38,328 nucleotides of DNA from an uncultured Collinsella sp. (GTDB lineage Bacteria > Actinomycetota > Coriobacteriia > Coriobacteriales > Coriobacteriaceae), in contig CAAERJ010000059.1 of NCBI GenBank assembly GCA_900758375.1, forward strand, positions 1 to 38,328. The letters are read 5' to 3'. The stretch's first letter is position 1. Each line of letters starts with the position of its first letter. Positions 14,384-21,578 of this stretch are shown here, one piece after another. The translations under genes and the position numbers were made by a program. The notes beneath the pieces were generated by a model, which had not been told where the DNA came from, made no database searches, and saw only the letters and a program-made list of their open reading frames with translations.

Positions 14384-15880
14384 TTACTCGCCCTCCGGGG
14401 TCTCGACGTCTTCCGCAGCAACAGCGTCATCGGTACCGTCAATGGCATCCACCGCGTCGACAGCCTCCAAGCTATCGTCCGCGACATCCTCGACATCAAC
14501 GACCTCGACGGCGACGTCCTCGCTACCGTCCTCAAGCTCGTCCTCGAACTCCGAGAAGTCCTCGGCGCCCTCAAAGTCAAAGGATCGCTGGCAAATGCGA
14601 ACCTCGTCGCCGGCACGGCAGCCGGCCTTCTCGAGCGCGTCGTCAACACCCATACGGGCAAACTTATGCTGCAGGTAGATGACGGCTTCCTCATTTTCCC
14701 AGTCGGTCTGGATAACCAAGCGCTCGATGGCGCGACCGACCACGCGGAAGGCACCGGGCTCCTCTTGGACAATGCGGAACCGCTTCTCGCGCTGCAGGCG
14801 GCGACGCTCCCACTCGTCATCGCGAAGATTGACAGGCTCATCGGAAACCGCAAGTTCCGCGCGAAGCTTAGCCACCTGCTCGCCCACGGCAAGCATCAGC
14901 GTGTTGAGACCGGCACCCGTCACAGCGGACACGGCAAAGAACATATGGCCATCGTCGAGCGCCGCACGCTTAAGGTCGGCGATCTTGTCGGCCGTGCCCG
15001 GCGCATCGCACTTGTTGGCGACGACGATCTGCGGACGCTCCGAAAGCTCGGCACCATACTGCTCGAGCTCACGGTTGATGATGCGATAGTCCTCAACCGG
15101 ATCACGATCCTCAAACCCGCCCGTCATGTCAACGACATGCATGATCAAGGCCGTGCGCTCAATGTGGCGCAGGAACTGATGGCCCAGGCCTTTACCCTCG
15201 CTCGCGCCCTCGATAAGACCCGGGACGTCGGCAACGACGTAAGAATATTCGCCGGCACGCACCATGCCCAGATTGGGCACGAGCGTGGTAAAGGGATAGT
15301 CGGCGATCTTGGGACGGGCAGCGCTCATACGCGCGATGAGCGAGGACTTGCCGACCGAGGGAAAGCCCACAAGCGCGGCATCGGCCATGAGCTTCATCTC
15401 GAGCTCGATCCAGTGCTCCTCAGCCGGCTCGCCGAGCTGGGCAAACGCGGGCGCGCGACGCACCGACGTCACAAAGTGAGTGTTGCCCAGACCGCCAGCA
15501 CCACCGGGCGCCACGACAACGCGCTCGCCGTCGTGCACCAGGTCGGCAATCTCGAACATCGGGGTCTGCGTCTCGGGATCGAGCTCGCGGACTACGGTGC
15601 CCATGGGGACTTTCAAAATCAGGTCCTCACCGCTTTTGCCGTTGCGGCGGGCACCCTGGCCATGCGTTCCGCGCTCGGCACGGAAGTGATGCTTAAAGCG
15701 GTAATCGATCAGCGAGGACAGCTGAGCGTCGGCCTGAATGACGACGTTGCCGCCACGACCGCCGTCGCCGCCATCGGGGCCGCCCTTGGGAACAAATGCC
15801 TCGCGCCTAAACGACATGCATCCGGCTCCGCCGTCGCCGCCGCAAACGTTAATTCGGCTGATATCGGTGAACTGTGACAA
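14384..15880 (-). CDS. obgE: GTPase Obg
   Basis: Ribosome-associated GTPase involved in 50S assembly and stress control. The glycine-rich Obg domain opens the protein (GGDGGAGCMSFRREAFVPKGGPDGG), then the G domain with P-loop GFPSVGKSS (172-180), DVPGLIEGASEGKGLG (218 on) and NKCD (289-292). An OCT domain follows (FRVVGRAIERLVIQTDWENEEAVIYLQ), as in Gram-positive Obg. The last 60 residues are a strongly acidic tail. The start is TTG at 15880 with AGGAGG 8 bases upstream. That ribosome site lies right after the rpmA terminator, so obgE and the genes beyond it appear to depend on read-through. Confidence 0.95.
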   Translation of the reverse strand: MSQFTDISRINVCGGDGGAGCMSFRREAFVPKGGPDGGDGGRGGNVVIQADAQLSSLIDYRFKHHFRAERGTHGQGARRNGKSGEDLILKVPMGTVVRELDPETQTPMFEIADLVHDGERVVVAPGGAGGLGNTHFVTSVRRAPAFAQLGEPAEEHWIELEMKLMADAALVGFPSVGKSSLIARMSAARPKIADYPFTTLVPNLGMVRAGEYSYVVADVPGLIEGASEGKGLGHQFLRHIERTALIMHVVDMTGGFEDRDPVEDYRIINRELEQYGAELSERPQIVVANKCDAPGTADKIADLKRAALDDGHMFFAVSAVTGAGLNTLMLAVGEQVAKLRAELAVSDEPVNLRDDEWERRRLQREKRFRIVQEEPGAFRVVGRAIERLVIQTDWENEEAVIYLQHKFARMGVDDALEKAGCRAGDEVRICQRSFDFEGAEDFSEFEDELEDGSEDVAVEVVDVEDVADDSLEAVDAVDAIDGTDDAVAAEDVETPEGE

Positions 15881-15895
15881 CAGAATCGCCTCCTA

Positions 15896-15940
15896 CAAAA
15901 AAGAGGGAGACCCTTGAATCCTAAAACTCAAGTGCCTCCC
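15896..15940 (-). terminator. Intrinsic terminator between rpmA and obgE
   Basis: Minus strand: a 13-position stem with one mismatch and one wobble (15905-15917 with 15928-15940) is followed by TCTTTTTTG. It lies 25 bases after the rpmA stop and touches the obgE ribosome binding site. I see no good promoter between it and obgE, so it probably acts as a partial terminator that lowers expression of obgE-nadD-yqeK-rsfS relative to rplU-rpmA. Confidence 0.75.
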
Positions 15941-15965
15941 ACATATGTGCTCTATGAAGGGTGAA

Positions 15966-16223
15966 TTACGCGTTCGCGAGCGGGCGTACGCTGACCCTGT
16001 GCTTGATACCCTTGTGGAACTCAACGGTACCGTCGACCAGCGCGAACAGCGTGTCGTCCTTGCCACGGCCAACGTTCTCACCCGGGTGGATGTGCGTGCC
16101 GTGCTGACGGACGAGAATCGTGCCCGTGGTTACCGTCTGGCCGGCATAGCGCTTCGTGCCAAGGCGCTGACCGCGGGAGTCACGGCCATTACGGGAGGAA
16201 CCGAGTCCTTTTTTGTGTGCCAT
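15966..16223 (-). CDS. rpmA: 50S ribosomal protein L27
   Basis: L27, whose N-terminal tail reaches the peptidyl transferase centre. The sequence begins MAHKKGLGSSRNGRDSRGQRLG and continues with the family core GTILVRQHGTHIHPGENVGRGKDDTLFA. It is 85 aa. There is no N-terminal pre-sequence of the kind removed by the protease Prp in Firmicutes, and no prp gene between rplU and rpmA. It lies downstream of rplU and ahead of an intrinsic terminator. Confidence 0.97.
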   Translation of the reverse strand: MAHKKGLGSSRNGRDSRGQRLGTKRYAGQTVTTGTILVRQHGTHIHPGENVGRGKDDTLFALVDGTVEFHKGIKHRVSVRPLANA

Positions 16224-16256
16224 TGTGTATACCTACTCTTTCGTTACGAGTGTAAT

Positions 16257-16631
16257 CTACTCGGCGACGGGAGCCTCGGCAACAGCCTCAGCCTCTGCCT
16301 TGACAGCCTTCTTGGCGCGGGAGGTAGCCTGAACCTTCACGATCTTCAGCTTGGTGAGCTGCTGACGGTGACCCTTCAGACGACGATAGCGCTTGCGCTT
16401 GTGGAACTTGAAGACCAGCTGCTTCTCGCCCTTGAACTGCTCAACGATCTGAGCGGTAACCTTGGCCTTGGCCAGCTTGTCGGGATCGGTGACGATCTTC
16501 TTACCATCGTTGAGGAAGATAACCGGCAGGGTGATCTTATCGCCCTCATTGCCCTCGATCTTCTCGACGGTGATGACATCGTCGGTGGCGACCTTGTACT
16601 GCTTGCCGCCCGTGTTAACGATTGCGTACAT
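16257..16631 (-). CDS. rplU: 50S ribosomal protein L21
   Basis: L21 of the large subunit. MYAIVNTGGKQYKV at the start and the basic block FKFHKRKRYRRLKGHRQQLTKLKI are diagnostic. The C-terminus has an Ala/Glu/Lys extension, giving 124 aa against about 103. The ATG at 16631 is chosen over one seven codons upstream because the conserved sequence begins here and AAGGGC lies about 10 bases before it. It has its own strong promoter, set into the end of the preceding gene. Confidence 0.96.
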   Translation of the reverse strand: MYAIVNTGGKQYKVATDDVITVEKIEGNEGDKITLPVIFLNDGKKIVTDPDKLAKAKVTAQIVEQFKGEKQLVFKFHKRKRYRRLKGHRQQLTKLKIVKVQATSRAKKAVKAEAEAVAEAPVAE

Positions 16632-16673
16632 GTTTACTTGCCCTTCATGCATCAGTTAGTGCAACAGCCGAAT

Positions 16674-16702
16674 ATAGTAGCAGGCGATAATACCCCCGTC
16701 AA
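16674..16702 (-). promoter_or_regulatory. Promoter of rplU-rpmA
   Basis: Minus strand: TTGACG (16697-16702), 17-base spacer, TACTAT (16674-16679). The -35 box overlaps the stop codon of the DUF2344 gene (16699-16701). It gives the ribosomal protein genes expression independent of the upstream cell-shape genes. Confidence 0.7.
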
Positions 16703-17511
16703 CGAGTATGTGGAGCAAATCCACAAGTTCGCACAGGTATGGGGCTGACGAGTCGGCCCTCGTCGTCCTCGCATGCTTGATTCTGACGCTCGACATCGTA
16801 GGAGCAGATGGTCACGAGGTCTTGCATACCGGTGGAAACGATAGGTGCATCGACGCCCGGGGTCAAGCCCTGCAACAAAACATCAGCGGCAGAAAGCAAA
16901 ATTTCCGGACGCATGGAGCCCTCGTTGTCGGCATGGGTGTCGAGCATGAGCACCAGATGGTCCGGGCGCTCCCCTGCCGTGAGCTCATAGCCCACGAGCG
17001 TGTGGTCAAGGTCTAGGCGTTTGCTCTTCTTACCACGCGCGTAATCGATGCCGTGGCCCGCGCGCAGCGTATCGATAGCACGACGCACCTCGTCGGCGGA
17101 GGCCGGTGCCTCAGGGTCAAGATGCAGGTCGATACGATAGGACAGACGCGTGAGCTGCGCCGTCAGCGCCGGTGTGCGCACGTCGATGTATGCCGCCTCG
17201 ATGGGGGCCAGATCGGCCGGAGATGCCGCCGCCAGGCGCTCAAACGCCTCGTCGAGCGCGACGAACTCGGTCATAAACAGGTCATACCACTCGCAAGTCG
17301 ACGACGTGCCCACCGGCAGCGCCGACGAAAAGCCCACGCGCATGTGCGGAGAGAAGCCCTGCGTCACGGCATAGGGCAGCCCCGCGCGACGCACGATGCG
17401 CTCAATGGTATGAATCACTTCGAGATGACCCAGGTACTTAAGGCGGTCGCGCTTGCCATAGCGAACGCGAAGCCTAAAGAGCGTGGGGTTGTCGGTCAGG
17501 CGCTCACTCAT
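16699..17511 (-). CDS. DUF2344 radical SAM-linked protein (TIGR03936-like)
   Basis: Uncharacterised protein found next to, or fused to, a particular radical SAM enzyme. The family start is visible: FRLRVRYGKRDRLKYLGHLEVIHTIERIVRRAGLPYAVTQGFSPHMRVGFSSALPVG. It is 270 aa with no membrane segment or signal peptide. The ATG start at 17511 overlaps the stop of the radical SAM gene as ATGA, so the two are translated together and probably act as a pair. In Clostridia this pair often precedes ribonuclease G; here rplU follows directly. The substrate is unknown. Confidence 0.85.
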   Translation of the reverse strand: MSERLTDNPTLFRLRVRYGKRDRLKYLGHLEVIHTIERIVRRAGLPYAVTQGFSPHMRVGFSSALPVGTSSTCEWYDLFMTEFVALDEAFERLAAASPADLAPIEAAYIDVRTPALTAQLTRLSYRIDLHLDPEAPASADEVRRAIDTLRAGHGIDYARGKKSKRLDLDHTLVGYELTAGERPDHLVLMLDTHADNEGSMRPEILLSAADVLLQGLTPGVDAPIVSTGMQDLVTICSYDVERQNQACEDDEGRLVSPIPVRTCGFAPHTR

Positions 17512-19385
17512 GCGCGATCACCCACCAATACGTTCTTGGCATGGAGCGTGGGGCAGATTCCGCAACCGGTGCACGACGTGCGGGTGCAGTCGGGCGTCGT
17601 GACGCCCTCCAGCGAGCGGCGGTATTCGCGCTCGAGGAAGCCGCGCGAGCATCCGGGGCTCACGTGCTCCCAGGGCAGACGCCAGTCCAGCCCATAGGGC
17701 AGGTGCACGAGCTCGTTGAGGTCGATGCCGTTTTTGGCCGCCGCCTCTTTCCAGTTATCGAGCGAGAAATGCTCCACCCAGGCGTCAAAACGCGAACCGG
17801 CACGCCAGGCATCGATGATGACAGGCGTCATGTCACGGCCGGCGCGAGACAGCGCGGCCTCAACGAGCGAGGTTTCGGCATCATGGTAGTGCACGCGGAC
17901 CGCACGGTTGCGAACGCTCGTGATGAGCAGCTTTTGGCGGCGCTTGACATCGTCGTAATCGAGCTGTGGGCACCATTGGAAGGGTGTAGCGGCCTTGGGG
18001 ATAAACACCGACACCGAGATGGACACCGAGATGGAGCCGCGGCGCGCCTTGGGAACCACGGAGCGGCCGAGCTCGAGCACATGGTCGGCCAGGTTGGCGA
18101 TGGCCACGATATCCTCATCGCGCTCGCCGGGAAGGCCCATCATGAAGTAGAGCTTCATGCGGTTCCAACCAGCCTCGAAGGCCGCCTTGGCCGCACGGTC
18201 CAAGTCCTCCTCGGTCACATTCTTGTTGATGATGTCGCGCATGCGCTGACTGCCGGCTTCGGGGGCAAACGTCAGGCCGCCCTTCTTTTCGCCAGCGACC
18301 GACTCGGCCATATCCACGCCAAACGAATCCAGGCGCTGTGAGGGAATGGACACGCGAATACCCGTATCTTCCAGACGGCGGTTGAGTCTGCCGAGCACAT
18401 CGCGGATGCATGAGTGGTCGGTGGTCGAGAGCGAGGTGAGCGACACCTCGTCATAGCCGGTCTTCTGCAGGCCCTGGATCACCGAGGACACAATCTGGTC
18501 GGCCGAGCGCTCGCGCACCGGACGATAGGTCATGCCGGCCTGGCAAAAACGGCAGCCGCGGGCACAGCCGCGCAGAATCTCGATAGACAGGCGATCGTGG
18601 ACGAGCTGCGCGTAGGGCACGCACGACTGCGACAGCGGATTGGTAGCGCCAAAGTCCTCAACGACGCGCTTATAAACTACCGGCGGGACGTCCTTGCCTT
18701 CGCGCGGCACGGTGTAGCCATGCGGCGAGCAGGGCTCGTCATAGCGCACCTCATACAGAGACGGCACATAGGTACCGGCGACCGTCGCGAGCTGCTCGAC
18801 AATCTGAGCGCGCGAGACGCCCTCATCGCGCAGGCGACGATGCAGCTGGCAAACCTCGAGCAGCGACTCCTCGCCCTCACCGATCAGGATGGCATCGAAG
18901 AAGGCCGCATACGGCTCGGGGTTATAGACCGAGGGGCCACCGGCGACGATGATGGGATCGTCCTCGGTGCGGTCGGCCGCAAGCAGCGGAATGCCAGCGA
19001 GATCGAGCGCCTCGAGAAAGTTTGTCACGGCCATCTCGTGCGGCACATGCATGCCGACGATATCGAACGAGGCCACAGGCGCCGCGCCCTCGAGCGACAG
19101 CAGCGGAATCCCCGCCTCGCGCATGGCATCGCCCATATCGGGCCACGGCACATAGCCGCGCTCGCAGGAAATGCCCTCGGCCTGATTAAGGATGTTGTAG
19201 AGAATGGCGATGCCCTGGTTGGGCAGACCGACCTCATACACGTCCGGATAGATCATGCAGCAGCGGTAGTCGGCATCGGCCTTGGAGAGCGTGCCCCACT
19301 CATGGTCGATATAGCGGCTCGGCTTCTCGACCTTTGCGAGCAGGGGCTCAATCAAATGAAAACAGTCTTGGTACACAGCGCGCAA
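17508..19385 (-). CDS. Radical SAM protein (TIGR03960-like) with B12-binding-type N-terminus
   Basis: Cytoplasmic iron-sulfur enzyme of unknown substrate. Residues 40-190 look like the cobalamin-binding-type domain seen in many radical SAM enzymes (YPDVYEVGLPNQGIAILYNILN, PIIVAGGPSVYNPEPYAAFFDAILIGEGEE). The cluster motif is CARGCRFCQ (Cys274, Cys278, Cys281), followed by a radical SAM barrel with TFAPEAGSQRMRDIINKN. The C-terminus has four more cysteines (600, 605, 608, 611), suggesting another metal site. It is 625 aa. The start is TTG at 19385 with AGGGG 6 bases before it. It overlaps the DUF2344 gene by 4 bases. Its position among shape and ribosome genes is conserved in other Gram-positives. 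Confidence 0.88.
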   Translation of the reverse strand: MRAVYQDCFHLIEPLLAKVEKPSRYIDHEWGTLSKADADYRCCMIYPDVYEVGLPNQGIAILYNILNQAEGISCERGYVPWPDMGDAMREAGIPLLSLEGAAPVASFDIVGMHVPHEMAVTNFLEALDLAGIPLLAADRTEDDPIIVAGGPSVYNPEPYAAFFDAILIGEGEESLLEVCQLHRRLRDEGVSRAQIVEQLATVAGTYVPSLYEVRYDEPCSPHGYTVPREGKDVPPVVYKRVVEDFGATNPLSQSCVPYAQLVHDRLSIEILRGCARGCRFCQAGMTYRPVRERSADQIVSSVIQGLQKTGYDEVSLTSLSTTDHSCIRDVLGRLNRRLEDTGIRVSIPSQRLDSFGVDMAESVAGEKKGGLTFAPEAGSQRMRDIINKNVTEEDLDRAAKAAFEAGWNRMKLYFMMGLPGERDEDIVAIANLADHVLELGRSVVPKARRGSISVSISVSVFIPKAATPFQWCPQLDYDDVKRRQKLLITSVRNRAVRVHYHDAETSLVEAALSRAGRDMTPVIIDAWRAGSRFDAWVEHFSLDNWKEAAAKNGIDLNELVHLPYGLDWRLPWEHVSPGCSRGFLEREYRRSLEGVTTPDCTRTSCTGCGICPTLHAKNVLVGDRA

Positions 19386-19394
19386 AAGAAACCC

Positions 19395-20324
19395 CTAAGC
19401 AGCGAGATCAGATGCGTCCTCAAAGGGACCCATGGGACGAGTAGCGCCGGCAACCGTGGTCACCAGGTCGCGGACGCGCGAGAACGTGGCGGCAGCCACC
19501 TCGTTGGCACGGCTGTAGTCGATGTCGCGCTCATACAGCGAAACGAGCGCACGGCCCATACCATAGGTTCCCGCGGCGGCGGTCAGCGCCTTGACGGCAA
19601 ACCCGATATGCGGCGTCTGCTTTACCAGGGCGCGGGTGACGGCGCGGAGCACCAAGCCGCCGGCAAGCACGCCCGCGACCTCGTAGCCGCGCTCGGGCTT
19701 AATGCCGCGTCCAAAGATGGCCGCCAGCTCAAAGAGCATGCCAACCTGCGCCAGCGCCATAACGGGATAATCGGCCCCCGGCAAAAACACCAGCGCGCCC
19801 GTCGCCATATTGGTAAGCGCGCACGAGGTGATGATGCGGTTTGCGGCAGCGATACGCATGAAGGCGAAGTTTGCCGCAAATGCCGTCTCCTTGTCCGTAC
19901 GATCGAGAATCCAGCGGGCAAGCGTCTCGAGCAGATACGTCTTATCGGTAGCCGCCACCGCGCCGAGCATGGGCGTGGACTCCTGGATAAAAGGCACCTC
20001 GACTGCGGACTCGGCCAGCACGCACACGGGGGCGCCGGCAATCACGAGTTCCTGCACGGCGCTCTCAAGGCGGTCAGACCCACACGAAAGCACCAGAACC
20101 ACGTCGGTATCGGTCTTGGGGACGATACGGTCCTCACCCAGGCGCTCAACGCGCACAATGCCAGACGTCGTCTGCGGCACGAAGGCATCGCGCACCGTCT
20201 CGACCAAAAAACGCGAGGCAGACGAATCGAGGTAGACGGACACGCGAACCGGCGTGTCGGAATCCTTCTTGGTGGTCGCGCCCATCTTAAAGACGCGGGT
20301 CAGCTTGTCCACGGGAATCTTCAT
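19395..20324 (-). CDS. DUF697-domain protein with degenerate GTPase-like N-terminal half
   Basis: I do not know a function. Residues about 146-260 match the DUF697 pattern: hydrophobic helices with AANRIITSCALTNMATGALVFLPGADYPVMALAQVGMLFELAAIFGRGI, which probably contact the membrane. DUF697 is usually the C-terminal part of GTPases. Here residues 73-142 resemble the second half of a small GTPase (DVVLVLSCGSD, then GAPVCVLAES, then LLETLARWILDRT), but no P-loop or NKxD is seen, so nucleotide binding is doubtful. ATG at 20324 follows GGAGGGG. It is 309 aa and lies between rodA and the radical SAM gene, which hints at an envelope-related role; that is inference only. Confidence 0.7.
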   Translation of the reverse strand: MKIPVDKLTRVFKMGATTKKDSDTPVRVSVYLDSSASRFLVETVRDAFVPQTTSGIVRVERLGEDRIVPKTDTDVVLVLSCGSDRLESAVQELVIAGAPVCVLAESAVEVPFIQESTPMLGAVAATDKTYLLETLARWILDRTDKETAFAANFAFMRIAAANRIITSCALTNMATGALVFLPGADYPVMALAQVGMLFELAAIFGRGIKPERGYEVAGVLAGGLVLRAVTRALVKQTPHIGFAVKALTAAAGTYGMGRALVSLYERDIDYSRANEVAAATFSRVRDLVTTVAGATRPMGPFEDASDLAA

Positions 20325-20342
20325 AGCAAACCCCTCCAGCGG

Positions 20343-21569
20343 TTACGCGGCGCCCGAACGATGCCGCCATATGGATTGTACGATACCCACCGTCAGCAAC
20401 TGGATCATCATCGAGGACGAACCGAAGCTAATGAACGGCAGCGGAATACCGGTAATCGGCATCATGCCGATGCACATGCCGATGTTCTCGAAGGTCTGGA
20501 ATGCCCACATGCCGACGATACCTACGCAAGACAAGCGTAGGAACAGAGACTCGCACTTAAAGGCAACGCGGATCGTCGAGAAAATCAGCAGCACGTAGAG
20601 GCACAGGAGCAAAAAGGAGCCGCAGAAGCCGAACGTCTCGGACAGGAAGGCGAAGACGAAGTCGGTGTGGAACTCGGGCAGAAAGCCGCCGGCAGACTGC
20701 GTCGCATGGCCCAGCCCTTTACCGAAAAAGCCACCCGAGCCGACGGCAATGAGCGATTGCTGCAAGTTGTAGGCATCGTCCGAATCGGCATTATCGGGGT
20801 CGATAAAGACGGTCAGTCGGTTCATCTGGTACTGCTTGATCAAAACGTCATGGCCCAAAAGAGAATCGAGCACCGAATCGAGCGCCAGGATGAGCGCCAC
20901 CAAACCCACGAGCAGAGCCAAGGTCGACAGCACCCATTCGCGGCGCGCACCGCTCATGCAGATCACAACGGCACCCGACACCAACACGACCAAGCCCGAA
21001 CCCAGGTCGCCCATGGCGACGACGGCCAAAAACGGAACGGAGAGCATGCCGCAGAGCTTAATGTAGTCGCGGGCGGTATCGATGCGGCCGTTGTACTGCG
21101 AACCAAGCGTGGCGATAAAGAAGATCGTGATGAGCTTGGCGAGCTCGACCGGCTGGAACGTAAGACCGATACCGGGAATCTTGATCCAGCCCGTCATGCC
21201 CAGACCGCCCGTATAGGACAGCCCCGGAATCTTGGGCGAGAAAATCACAATGAGGTCGATGACGAGCAGCGCCGTCGAGAAGTTAGAGATGCCGCGCAGA
21301 TCGGTACGCCAGACGAGCACCGCAAGCACCGCACCGATGCCGATGCCCAACAGGTGGCGCGAAAATGAGGCGTCGGCCTTAAACTGCGATGCCGACCAAA
21401 TGATGATGGCACCATAGGCAACGAGTGCCAAGGTTGCCAGCAGCACGCCGATGTGCACCTTCTGGCGAAACGTGCCGCGCGAGGCCGAAAGCTGCTTGTT
21501 GACACGGTCCAGGCTGCTGCGGGAACCGGTTTTAGTTGAGCGGAACAGGTCCGCCGGCGAAAAATCCAT
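20343..21569 (-). CDS. rodA: Peptidoglycan glycosyltransferase RodA (SEDS family)
   Basis: Integral membrane glycosyltransferase of the elongasome that polymerises lipid II, working with PBP2. About ten transmembrane segments are visible from residue 38. SEDS motifs present are FQPVELAKL, GDLGSG, LPEFHTDFVFAFLSE (which contains the catalytic-type aspartate) and GMMPITGIPLPFISFGSSS. It is 408 aa, with about 37 cytoplasmic residues before the first segment. ATG at 21569 follows AGGAGG 5 bases away and begins 9 bases after the mrdA stop. Confidence 0.95.
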   Translation of the reverse strand: MDFSPADLFRSTKTGSRSSLDRVNKQLSASRGTFRQKVHIGVLLATLALVAYGAIIIWSASQFKADASFSRHLLGIGIGAVLAVLVWRTDLRGISNFSTALLVIDLIVIFSPKIPGLSYTGGLGMTGWIKIPGIGLTFQPVELAKLITIFFIATLGSQYNGRIDTARDYIKLCGMLSVPFLAVVAMGDLGSGLVVLVSGAVVICMSGARREWVLSTLALLVGLVALILALDSVLDSLLGHDVLIKQYQMNRLTVFIDPDNADSDDAYNLQQSLIAVGSGGFFGKGLGHATQSAGGFLPEFHTDFVFAFLSETFGFCGSFLLLCLYVLLIFSTIRVAFKCESLFLRLSCVGIVGMWAFQTFENIGMCIGMMPITGIPLPFISFGSSSMMIQLLTVGIVQSIWRHRSGAA

Positions 21570-21578
21570 CGCAACCTC

